A stretch of DNA of 64,000 nucleotides from Chitinophagales bacterium (lineage in GTDB: Bacteria; Bacteroidota; Bacteroidia; Chitinophagales; Saprospiraceae), in NCBI GenBank assembly GCA_017303475.1, contig JAFLBO010000002.1:248001-312000 (forward strand), read 5' to 3'. Under the pieces are notes generated by a model, which was given only the letters and a program-made list of their open reading frames with translations, was not told the DNA's origin and searched no databases. Position 1 is the first letter of the stretch. Every line of letters begins with the position of its first letter. Below are positions 1-9,400 of the stretch, piece by piece. The position numbers and the translations under genes were made by a program.

Positions 1-675
1 ATAGCCACCTTCTCCTTTTATATAGGTTTTCATGAAGTTCATGTTCACGATATGCTTCTTGTGTACCCGTACAAAATTGAAGCCGGTGAGTGCATCTTCA
101 TATGCCTTGATGGTGCGACTGGCCGTAATCCGGTGTCCGCCGTTCAACAGGAAATGGGTGTAATTGTTTTCTGCTTCCAGGCGTGTGATATCCGATAAAC
201 GCACGAAATGTACTCCATCCATGGCCGAAATACCAATTTTATTGAAAGCATTCGGGGCATTTGGATTGTATGTCTGCTGGAGTACTTCCAATCTTGCCTT
301 GGTTTCGGTATTGCGCGGCTTAATCCGGCTTACAGCACGAATCAATTCTTCGCGCTCAATTGGTTTGGTTACATAATCGATGGCCGCAAATTCAAATGCC
401 CGGATGGCATATTTATCAAAGGCTGTAACGAATATGATATCAAAGGGAGCTTCTTCCAATTGCTGGAGTGCCTGAAAAACCAGGCCATCCGGCAAACTGA
501 TGTCCAAAAATGCAACATCAAAACGATTCTCGCGGTCATCCGCAAGTCGGAGAAAATCAGCATTTGAACCGCCTTCGGCCACCACATCAACTTCCGGGCA
601 ACACATTCGCAGGAGGTTTTTCAGATTTTCGAGGCCTTCGGGTTCGTCTTCGATGATAAGTGCACGAGTGAGCAT
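1..675 (-). CDS. LytTR-family response regulator (3' end outside window)
   Basis: DNA-binding response regulator of the LytR/AlgR class. It is read from an ATG at 675 and stays open for 225 codons to the window edge, so only the last residues of the LytTR domain are missing. The receiver domain (about residues 4-120) has the acidic pocket IIEDE, the phospho-acceptor Asp58 in FLDISLPDG, Thr84 in VTAFD and Lys104 in VTKP. The LytTR domain (about 145 on) has the typical RLEAENNYTHF and VRVHKKHIVN segments. Such regulators are normally paired with a LytS/histidine-kinase-like sensor, which would lie beyond the left edge. Family call is firm; the regulon cannot be told. Confidence 0.93.
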   Translation of the reverse strand, partial: MLTRALIIEDEPEGLENLKNLLRMCCPEVDVVAEGGSNADFLRLADDRENRFDVAFLDISLPDGLVFQALQQLEEAPFDIIFVTAFDKYAIRAFEFAAIDYVTKPIEREELIRAVSRIKPRNTETKARLEVLQQTYNPNAPNAFNKIGISAMDGVHFVRLSDITRLEAENNYTHFLLNGGHRITASRTIKAYEDALTGFNFVRVHKKHIVNMNFMKTYIKGEGGY

Positions 676-746
676 GTTGATCGGCGGTTGATTGTTAATC
701 GATGAAGGGGGAGTAGATTAGGGTAGCGCAAAAATCCACTTTTTAT

Positions 747-788
747 TCAAAAAAAAGCCCGTCGAAGTATAGATTAACTTCGACGGGC
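747..788 (-). terminator. Rho-independent terminator of the transglycosylase gene
   Basis: A perfect 12-bp stem (757-768 with 777-788) encloses an 8-nt loop and is followed on the minus strand by an eight-T tract (756-749). It lies about 30 nt after the stop codon at 819. Confidence 0.9.
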
Positions 789-818
789 CTGAATGTAGCG
801 TTTTTTGGAGAAATTACC

Positions 819-2327
819 TTAGTATTCTCTGATTTTGAGCCTGGAACCGAAGCGGACCTGGTCAAGATTATTCAATTTTCGCAGGCTTTCTACAGAGGTG
901 GCGTAGAGTCGGGCTATATCTTCCAGCGATTCATTTCTGCGCACCGTATGGTACTGATACTGTTTAGGTGCGACAGGTTGTTCCTCTTTAAGGACTGCGG
1001 CAGATTGTCCGCCGGGCTTGGGTTTGCCACCGGAACTTGTATTTGGTTTGGTATTGGACGCAGGTTTAGCAACAGGAGCAGTGCTGCCGGAAGGCACTTC
1101 AATTCGCAGTCCGGAGTGTTTTTGTACATACACCGGGCGGTACAGTTTAATCATTTGACCTGGCTGTACGAAGTTGGACTCCATATCGTTCCAGGACTTG
1201 ATTTGCACACCTGATAGACCCAAACGGGCGGCAAACTGATCTACATGTTCCACTTCCTGGGGTTTGGCTTTGCTGATCCAGTAGCGGCCGTCGCCATTAT
1301 CGGCGCTGGTATATTTTTCAATGCTTTCCAGCTTGTATTTACGGGCGCTGCTCACAGAATTGAGGTAGCGGATAAAGGCTGGCATAACGCGTTGCGGAAC
1401 AATGACATAGTGGCCCTCGGTAGTAGGCGGAACATAATCGCGTTTAAAACCCGGGTTCAGTTCCTTGATTATCTCATAAGAAATACCCGTGGCATCGGCG
1501 ATATCGCGGAAAGAGATTCCTTCGTAGACATTGACAAAATCAGTGAGCTGGAGGTCGAGGTCTGGCTCATTAGGTGTTAGGCCGTGCAATTGGAAGTAAT
1601 TGCAGATATACGTTGCCGCAATAAAAGCAGGTACGTAGTTGCGGGTTTCGGCTGGGAGGAAGCGTTGGATACTCCAGAAATTACGGCTTCCAGCTCTGCG
1701 AATGGCGGCGTTTACCCTGCCGGCGCCGCTATTATAAGCAGCCAGGGCCAGGGCCCAGTCGTCAAATTGTTTGTACAGATCACGGAGATGTCGCGCAGCG
1801 GCGTCCGTACTTTTCACAGGATTGCTGCGGTCCTCAACGGCGCTGTTGGTTTTGAGGCCGTATTCGCTTCCGGTACTTGGCATGAACTGCCAGAGTCCGG
1901 TAGCGCCAACACGCGATACAGCTTTGGGATTAAGGGCAGATTCTACTACAGACAGGAATTTGAGGTCTTCAGGTACGCCATATTCCCGCATTTTAGCTTC
2001 ATAGAGCGGGAAGTATGTCAGGCGCTTACCCAGCATGTTCTGGGATTTAGTGGTTTGTGCCTGTACATAGGTTTTGATATATCCTTTCACTACCGCTGTG
2101 GCGCGTAATTCCAGGCAGCTGCTGAGTTCACCCAATCGTGATCGAAGCAGCTCATCCGTAATTACTACAGATGTTCCTCCTTTGGCAACGAGAATATCGG
2201 TGGTATCAATGGGATCCTCGAGATCTGAAAGTTGTTGTACGTCTTCTTTTTGGGCAATCAGGGCAGCATTGGTCAACAGAATCAGGGCGAGCGCTAACCA
2301 GTACGATACGGTTTTGTTTAACTGCAT
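819..2327 (-). CDS. Lytic murein transglycosylase, MltD-like, with C-terminal LysM
   Basis: Secreted peptidoglycan-cleaving enzyme, 502 aa. I place the start at the ATG at 2327 because it gives a clean signal peptide (MQLNKTVSYWLALALILLTN, cleavage near ALIAQ); an in-frame ATG at 2417 would add 30 residues before the signal. The SLT/goose-lysozyme-like domain covers about 110-240, with the catalytic Glu129 in SVVESALN and the GLWQFMPSTG and LALAAYNSGAGRV motifs. A Ser/Pro/Lys-rich linker leads to one clear LysM domain at the C-terminus (YHTVRRNESLEDIARLY), and a middle segment (about 300-360) resembles a second, degenerate LysM. The LysM binds glycan strands. Role in septum or wall turnover is inferred from the family. 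Confidence 0.93.
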   Translation of the reverse strand: MQLNKTVSYWLALALILLTNAALIAQKEDVQQLSDLEDPIDTTDILVAKGGTSVVITDELLRSRLGELSSCLELRATAVVKGYIKTYVQAQTTKSQNMLGKRLTYFPLYEAKMREYGVPEDLKFLSVVESALNPKAVSRVGATGLWQFMPSTGSEYGLKTNSAVEDRSNPVKSTDAAARHLRDLYKQFDDWALALAAYNSGAGRVNAAIRRAGSRNFWSIQRFLPAETRNYVPAFIAATYICNYFQLHGLTPNEPDLDLQLTDFVNVYEGISFRDIADATGISYEIIKELNPGFKRDYVPPTTEGHYVIVPQRVMPAFIRYLNSVSSARKYKLESIEKYTSADNGDGRYWISKAKPQEVEHVDQFAARLGLSGVQIKSWNDMESNFVQPGQMIKLYRPVYVQKHSGLRIEVPSGSTAPVAKPASNTKPNTSSGGKPKPGGQSAAVLKEEQPVAPKQYQYHTVRRNESLEDIARLYATSVESLRKLNNLDQVRFGSRLKIREY

Positions 2328-2640
2328 GGGTTGTTCAACTTCTTTACGGTTTGCGTTGCGGAAGAGGTTTCTTTGGAAAAAAAGCCTCCTTATCAGGGCA
2401 GAACCCCGAAACTCCATGAACTTTAATTTGGTTGAGCTGGAAAAGTAACCGGTTTATAAATCAGGCGTGTAAGAGCGGGCCGAAAACGACCAATTGATTA
2501 AAAAAGTTGTAATGGGACGGCAAAAATCTTACACAATCTTCAGGTATGGAACACCTTTGATGTTAAAATTACAATTCATTAAGAAATTCGTCATTTGAAA
2601 GACATTTTCAAACGACGCTAAAAGCAAGCAATTTTGCTTA
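2328..2640. other. Intergenic region, no gene seen
   Basis: AT-rich spacer between two minus-strand genes. A short imperfect hairpin (CGTC-TTTGAAA arms, 2589-2617) lies 25-50 nt after the stop of the sortilin-like gene and could be its transcript end, but it has no good T tract. I see no perfect TAnnTTTG element for the transglycosylase gene; TACTTTTC on the minus strand near 2446 is the closest. Confidence 0.4.
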
Positions 2641-5600
2641 TTATCTGGGTAAAAACAAAATTTTTCCGGAGTTTTTTCCCAATTTCCAATAGTATGTACC
2701 TGCTGCAGGAAATTCACTTGCGCCAAGCAGGATATTTTCACCTGAAGGAACATTTTTGCGCAAAACCACCCTGCCATCCACATCAGTCACTTCCAGCAAG
2801 CCAGCCTCACGACTTTCTATCCAGCAGCCGTTTTGACCAAATGGATTGGGAAAAATCTGAATTGTTGCCAACGGGTTCGGTGCCAAAACGGGCATCATCG
2901 CAGTGCCATTTTCCCTGTAGGCAAGCGCCTGGGTAGGCCATTGAACAATTCCTATCACAGGAGGCTCGGTAGCCATTTTACGGCCATGGAAAATCAGCCT
3001 GAAAAGCGCCAATGGTCCCTGCTGTGATACCGGATAAGCAGCTCCATGCGCCACCGTCAACTGTCCGGTTTTCAGGTATTGCCTACCAAAATTGTCTTCC
3101 GTAAGTTCCTGCCAAAGTGGTTGAACCGATTCCAGTTGCCAGATTTCCGGATCAAACTGAAAGGTGCTTTGAAATGCCGTAAAATGAGGGTTCAGTGCTG
3201 TAACCGTGCCAACCCAGAGATCTCCCTGTCGTTCCCACTGTATGTCCAGCGGCCATGGTTCTGAAGTACGATCATCCATCTGACCAGCCAAACCCGGCGC
3301 CGCAGAGTTGTTCACATCACCCACCTTTATAGCCGTAAAATCCAGATCTGAAACAGAAGCAGCCTGCAACGGAACATCAAGCGTTTCAGGAAAGGTCGAT
3401 TGAAAAGGATTTTGGGGGTTAGGGAACGTGAAACTATTGGGTATAAAACGCCAGGAAGTATTATTGGCAAGCGCCGTGTCAATGCCCAGAATCAGTTTAC
3501 GCAATTGTACTATGTCGAACGTTGTGATGCTCCCTGATTTATTGGCATCGGCAGCAATCATTTTGTAAGGCGAATTCAATGCTTCCAGCGCAAGGATGTG
3601 TTTGGAAATCAATACTAAATCGTAAGTCGTCAATCCATTTAAGGGGTTATCATCACGTTCGGGCGCCAGTGTATAGGTAGCACAGCCAGGAACGGTTGGG
3701 GTCTGAAAATTACCGTCAGCGTCTGTCAACCCATTGTAAACAATTACTTCAACAACTCCCTGGCCCATTTCATCCAGAATACTGCCCGACATGGAAACAT
3801 TTACCGGCGATTGCTGCGCAAAAATGGAGTCGAGCGGGAAGGTCCATACACCACGGGCAAACGTAGCCGCAACCACTTCTTTTTTCACCGGGTTGTGTGT
3901 AAAATCAAATACCGGGATGTAAGGCATATTTCCGCCAAGCCGGTTCCAGCTATCTCCTGCATTGGTGCTGAAATAAACGCCGGCATCAGTGGCTGCAATC
4001 AAAACCTGATCTGAAAAACCGGGCACTACAAACAAGTCATTGACAGGCAGTTGGGGCAAATCAGCACTAATACTTTGCCAGGTATTGCCATTGTCGTCAG
4101 ACCGGTGAATATGCGGCGTATTCAGGTTATCGCGGAAGCCGGAATGGGTTACGAATATTCGATTGGAGAACGTTGGAGAATAATGTACAGAGGTAACATA
4201 CCTGTCTGGCAAGCCTTGTGAAATATTGACCCAGGTACCATTAGCCTCTCTGCGCCAAACATTCCCATCAGAGGTGCCTGCCACAAGCTTATTGGCCACT
4301 ACCGGCGATTCATTCAAACAGGAAACCGTATGAAAGCGGGCATCCAGGATGAGTCCATCTGTTAGATCGCCCGAAATTGCGCCCCAGCCACTTCCCTGAT
4401 CCCGCGCATATGCCCGATAAGTGGCTGCATACAATCGGTTGGGGGTATGACTGCTCATGAAAAACGGAGTATCCCAGTTAGTCCGGTCAGTAGTGCCTAA
4501 TGCTGCACTTCCGAACTGCCAGGTGTCGCCGGCATCAGTAGTTTCATGAATGGTGCCATTCTGAATCTCTACCCAGAAGTGCTCCGGATCATTCGGATCA
4601 AAGGCACAACTGAAGCCGTCTGCCGAAAATACCTGAACCCAGTTATTAGGATTCAAGCCATTTCCTTTTTGTACTCCGTTATCCTGTGCACCTGCAAAAT
4701 ATTTATCCGGCTCGTGCGGATTAAAGGTTGTACGGTAAAACTGGGTGGTTGGCAGATTTTTGGATTTTGCCCACGACATTTGGCCATCGTTGCGGTAAAC
4801 GCCGCCATCATTGGCCCAGTAGCGCCTGCCACTGGAGGTAAATATCAGGTCGTGGCTGTCAGCATGTCCGCCTGCGGCAATAGCCCATCCTGATCCGTTG
4901 ATGGCTTTCCGCCACAGGTGAATCCCGTGAAAATAGAGATCTTCATCGTTGGTTGGGTTCACATGTATTTTGCCGAAATACCAGCCAAAATCGGCACAGG
5001 CATCTTCCAGTTGGAGAATGTTCAACGCCGTCCAGGTGGAGCCGCCATTGGTAGATTTGTACAAGCCACCAGGGGTAAAAAGAGTATCTATAAACACTGC
5101 ATACACTTTATCCGGATTGGTTTGAGATACGGCCAATCCTGTTCTGCTCATCACACCGGTAGGCAATCCGCCCCCAAGCAGGGTCCAGGTATTGCCGCCA
5201 TCTGTACTTTTATACACTTTGGCATTAGGGCCATATGCCACCGATTCAAAATTATTTCGGATCCTATCCCAAAAAGAGGCGTAAAGGATGTCTGGATTGG
5301 CTGCGGAAAATACCAAATCACTGGCGCCAGCCTGATTACTCACAAATAGCACCTGTGTCCAGGTATTACCACCGTCTGTGCTCTTATATACCCCACGGTC
5401 GTTATCGCGCACATAAGGATTGCCCATTGCACCTGCCCAGAGGATATCCGGGTTGGTGGGGTGTATCAATACTTTGGAGATGATTCCGGAAGGGGCATTA
5501 TCCAGATGTTGCCAGGTATTTCCGGCATCAGTACTTTTATAAATTCCATTGCCATTAAAAACCAGGGAGGGCATGTTAGGATCGCCGGTACCGGCAAAAA

Positions 5601-6054
5601 CCAGATTAGGCTGGGTTGGTGCGAATACCACGTCTCCAATGCTGAGTTCCGGATTATCATCAAAAACAGGCGTCCAGGTTACTGCCCCGTCAGTAGATTT
5701 AAACAATCCGCCACCGGAAAAACCTGCCAGCAGCGTGTTTTCATCATCTGGTTTTACAGCCAGCGTATTACAGCGGCCAGCTACATTCATAGGCCCTTGA
5801 TTGGTCCAGGGAGTGAGGTTTGCACCGCAGCCGCCGCTTCCTCTTCTTTGAGCGGTTTCAGCTATCCGGGTTTGTTGAAGCGTATTGCGCCAGCCCTGCC
5901 AATCGAAATCCGGAAAAGGATACGAACGCTGAAAAGCAAACATATCATGAGGCCTGGCCTTTTCACTCAGTCTGTCTCTTTTGGGAATTGTGTTTCTGCC
6001 ACAAGAAAACAAGCCGGCTATAACAGCCATCAACAGGATCGCTCTTTTCATCAT
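2641..6054 (-). CDS. Giant secreted sortilin/BNR beta-propeller protein with dockerin-like module and T9SS type A sorting domain
   Basis: 1137-aa surface or secreted protein. The N-terminus (MMKRAILLMAVIAGLFSC) has a lipobox-like LFSC with Cys18. Residues about 80-740 hold many VPS10/BNR-type blades marked by YKSTDGGNTW-like motifs and Asp-box turns. About 780-920 has a carboxypeptidase-regulatory-like start (GSILDEMGQGVVEV) followed by a dockerin/EF-hand-like stretch (AADANKSGSITTFDIVQLRK). The last ~75 residues (IQIFPNPFGQNG ... GTYYWKLGKNSGKILF) form a T9SS type A C-terminal sorting domain. A lipobox together with a T9SS sorting domain is unusual. No enzymatic residues are recognised; a binding or adhesive role is inferred. 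Array DNA precedes the start codon. Confidence 0.88.
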   Translation of the reverse strand: MMKRAILLMAVIAGLFSCGRNTIPKRDRLSEKARPHDMFAFQRSYPFPDFDWQGWRNTLQQTRIAETAQRRGSGGCGANLTPWTNQGPMNVAGRCNTLAVKPDDENTLLAGFSGGGLFKSTDGAVTWTPVFDDNPELSIGDVVFAPTQPNLVFAGTGDPNMPSLVFNGNGIYKSTDAGNTWQHLDNAPSGIISKVLIHPTNPDILWAGAMGNPYVRDNDRGVYKSTDGGNTWTQVLFVSNQAGASDLVFSAANPDILYASFWDRIRNNFESVAYGPNAKVYKSTDGGNTWTLLGGGLPTGVMSRTGLAVSQTNPDKVYAVFIDTLFTPGGLYKSTNGGSTWTALNILQLEDACADFGWYFGKIHVNPTNDEDLYFHGIHLWRKAINGSGWAIAAGGHADSHDLIFTSSGRRYWANDGGVYRNDGQMSWAKSKNLPTTQFYRTTFNPHEPDKYFAGAQDNGVQKGNGLNPNNWVQVFSADGFSCAFDPNDPEHFWVEIQNGTIHETTDAGDTWQFGSAALGTTDRTNWDTPFFMSSHTPNRLYAATYRAYARDQGSGWGAISGDLTDGLILDARFHTVSCLNESPVVANKLVAGTSDGNVWRREANGTWVNISQGLPDRYVTSVHYSPTFSNRIFVTHSGFRDNLNTPHIHRSDDNGNTWQSISADLPQLPVNDLFVVPGFSDQVLIAATDAGVYFSTNAGDSWNRLGGNMPYIPVFDFTHNPVKKEVVAATFARGVWTFPLDSIFAQQSPVNVSMSGSILDEMGQGVVEVIVYNGLTDADGNFQTPTVPGCATYTLAPERDDNPLNGLTTYDLVLISKHILALEALNSPYKMIAADANKSGSITTFDIVQLRKLILGIDTALANNTSWRFIPNSFTFPNPQNPFQSTFPETLDVPLQAASVSDLDFTAIKVGDVNNSAAPGLAGQMDDRTSEPWPLDIQWERQGDLWVGTVTALNPHFTAFQSTFQFDPEIWQLESVQPLWQELTEDNFGRQYLKTGQLTVAHGAAYPVSQQGPLALFRLIFHGRKMATEPPVIGIVQWPTQALAYRENGTAMMPVLAPNPLATIQIFPNPFGQNGCWIESREAGLLEVTDVDGRVVLRKNVPSGENILLGASEFPAAGTYYWKLGKNSGKILFLPR

Positions 6055-6105
6055 CGAATCGGTTTATTAATCAAAAACAAACAACCAAAATCAGGCCAAA
6101 TATTT

Positions 6106-6445
6106 GAGGTCATTTGGGGTCATTTGGGGGGCATTTGGGGGTCATTTAGGGGTCATTTGGGGTCATTTGGGGGTCATTTAGGAGTCATTTGGGGGTCATT
6201 TAGGGGTCATTTGGGGGTCATTTATGAGTCATTTATGGGCATTAGGGCATTTAGCTGGCAATTAAAAGCCCGCACGATACCCGCCAAATACCTCAAATGA
6301 CCCGCCAAATACCTCAAATGACCCCAAATGACCCCAAATGACCCCCAAATGACCCCTAATGACCCCAAATGACCCCTAATGACCCCAAATGACCCCTAAA
6401 TGACCCCTAATGACCCCTAATGACCCCTAAATGCCCCCAAACCCC
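6106..6445. repeat. Inverted arrays of a GGGGTCATTT unit (family A, copy 1)
   Basis: About 12 imperfect tandem copies of a 10-13-nt unit (GGGGTCATTTG/A) run in one direction at 6106-6256. A second set in reverse complement (AAATGACCCC) runs at 6281-6445. Together they form a potential hairpin with arms of about 150 nt around a short AT-rich centre. The right arm runs up to the stop codon of the gene ending at 6450, and the left arm starts about 50 nt upstream of the ATG at 6054. The units are too short and have no unique spacers, so this is not a CRISPR array. A related single-direction array lies at 22777-22863. Confidence 0.9.
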
Positions 6446-6449
6446 CTAA

Positions 6450-9400
6450 TTAATCCCGAATCACCGACAACTTCCGCACAAATACCCGGTCTGAGAGTTT
6501 TACAGAAACCGTGTAAAGTCCGGTTGGACTGGCGCTGAGATCAATCGGCATAGTCAATTGGTTCGTAAACTGTGCGGTGGAACTCCAGATCAACTGACCG
6601 GTCATGGTATGTACTTCCACCAGAAATCCGGTTGGTTGATGCAGTTGCAGGTTCAGCAGACTAATACCATTTGTTGGATTGGGCGATAGTTGGAACTGGC
6701 TCAACCATTCAGCCTCCTGAGTGCCCACTGAAACATTCACCACTGCCGTTCCGGTTATGGTACAACCTGATGCCACATCTACTACTATAACAGAATAGTT
6801 GCCCGGACCTACGTTATTAAGGTCTTCCGTTGTGGCTCCATTGCTCCAGTTATAGGCAAATATACCGCTGCCGCCACCTACTGTCAGGTTGACAGCGCCA
6901 TCCTGAGCATTAACTGCAGAGGCATCTGTAACCGTCAGGGTAAGCGCCAAGGACGGTGTCTGGCTGATGGTAGTAGTAGCTGTTTGTGTGCATCCTGCAG
7001 CATCGGTTACTGTAAGTGAAACCAAACCACCATTAGGGAATGAGGCACAATTGGCATTGGAACTGTTATTTGACCACTGATAGGTGTATGGCTCAGTGCC
7101 ACCACTAACCGTTGCACATACATTATCCAATCCGGTGCAGTTAAGCACTCCGGAAATGGTTACGCTGAGTGGTGGTGGTATCACAATATTCTGACTGGAA
7201 GAGAACGAACATCCTCCTGCATCGGTAACAGTAACACCAATAGCGCCTGAACTGCCTACCTGCGCACAAGGTTGATTATTACCATTTGACCACTGATATA
7301 AATATGGCGGTGTACCACCAGAAACCTCCAGGCAAACTTCCGCCACCACATCACATGGTAGCAAGGTTACACTCGGTTCCACCACAAAAGGTGGCGCCTG
7401 GGTTACCAAAACACCATCTGTCGCAGTGCAAACACCAATAGTTACTACTACAGTGTAACTGCCAGGAACAGAAACACTTGGATTGGGCAAATTGGAACTG
7501 AAGCCGTTAGGGCCGGTCCAGGCAAAGGTGGCATTCGGGTTGTTATTGCCACTTTGCAGCAACACACTTTGATTGGTGCAATTCAACTCGCCGCTGGCAG
7601 ATGCGTTCACCGTTGGCAAACTACCATCACTACTTACAACCGCCTGATCAGAAGCAGTGCAGCCATTCGCCGAATTGGTGGCAGTGAGTACATAAACACC
7701 AGTCTGACTAACCACCGGATTGGCCGCTGCTGATACAAATCCGTCAGGGCCTGTCCATAAAAGCGCCCCACTGCCACTGCCACTGAGCTGGGTAGAAGGT
7801 GCGCCGCAGGATACCACTGCATCAGGGCCGGCATCCACCGTTGGCGGGGTGGTATTTTCTGTTACCACCAAAGAAACATCCCTGGTGCAACCATTCAACA
7901 ATGACTTGATAGTGGCCGTATACGTTCCAGCGGCACAAATATCAAAGGTGGTACCTGGTGGCACCAGCACTCCTCCAATGTAAATCTCCAGACCCGGCAA
8001 ATTGGGTGCAGTAAAGACAAAACAAGGCGCACTGCAGGTTAGCGGCGGCACTGGTGGCAAATTGATGATCGGAACATCCGTGTTTTCTGTAACTATGGCA
8101 ACATCTGAAGCGGTACAACCATTATCCGGACGGGTTACTACCACCGTGTACTGACCCGGGCAGGATGCCGTATTTGGGTTGCCGGGGTTTAGGCATGGCC
8201 CACTCCACTGTGCCGTTGCTGTTGCCGGCGACCAACTGGCTACCAGCGGCGCATCGGGCGTATTGCAGGTAATAGTAGCATCCTGTGCACTCACCGTTGG
8301 CGGGGTGGTATTGACTTCAACAATGGTGCTTGCACTGCTGGTACAACCATTGGCAGGGTTGGTAACCGTTACTGTGTAAATACCTCCGCATTCAGCAATA
8401 TTATTCGTCAGGCAAGGGCCATTCCAGGAGTAGGTTGCATTAGGTGTTGAACTTGAGCCAGTTAAAGTGGCTGATGGGTTAACACAAGTAATCGGTCCGT
8501 CATTGGAAGCACTGGAAGATGGCGGTGCTGTATCTAGATTCACAATAGCCGGAACGGTACCAATACAACCATTGGATGCAGAAACTGCTGTAATCTGATA
8601 GGAGCCTGCTTGTGTCACCACGGCTTCAAAGCCTTGAACCTGCAATCCGTTAGGACCAAAAATGGTACAACCTGAAAAGCCGGCAGAGGATACGGAAATC
8701 GTTGCGCTGCTCTGTACACAGTTAATGGCATTGCTCACATTAACCAAAATAGTTGGCACATCAAAATCGCCCACTACAGTTGCAGAAGCGGTGCCGCTAC
8801 AACCAATGGCATCGGTAGCCGTAACGGTGTATACACCTGGAGCGGTAACGGTTGGGTTTTGCAGGCTGCTGCTGTAGTTATTGGGCCCCGACCAGTTCCA
8901 ATTGCTCACTGGCCCGGGGGTAGCGTTTGCTCCAAGGTTAAGGGAGGTTATATTACAGTTCAGAGAGCCGCCTGTGGCAGTAACGGTTGGACCGCCCGCG
9001 CCAACGAAGTTGATAGAACCCAGCACACCCGTGGCATTGTTTGCATAGGTACCGCCGCCAGGATTGGTTACGTTTTTGATGGCGCGCACCTGATAATAAA
9101 GGGTGTCCAGTGGCGGATTGTTATCTGTGTAAGAAACGGCATTGATGGGGCTTGTGGTAAGTCGGGTATATGGGCCATTTGGGTTAAGTGCACGGTACAC
9201 ATGGTATCCGGTTACCGCATCAGCTGAAGCAGTCCAGTCAAGCACCACACTTTTGCAGGTTGGGGCGGTAATAACCAGATTTTTGGCTGGTTTAACCACA
9301 TTGGCACGCAGGGTAGGGTCGCCCAATAAAGCAACATGGGCCCCGCTTTCGCCAAAAGAGCCATAATAACCATTGTTGAATTGTGCGTTCATGGTTTCCC

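Noticed and set aside
5461..6300. Long plus-strand ORF opposite the sortilin-like gene
   Set aside because: It lies antisense to a well-supported gene and runs into repeat DNA; the protein shows low-complexity repeats from the array and no domain.
6106..6445. Possible CRISPR array in the GGTCATTTGGGG repeats
   Set aside because: Units are 10-13 nt and contiguous, there are no unique spacers, both orientations are present, and no cas genes are in the window.
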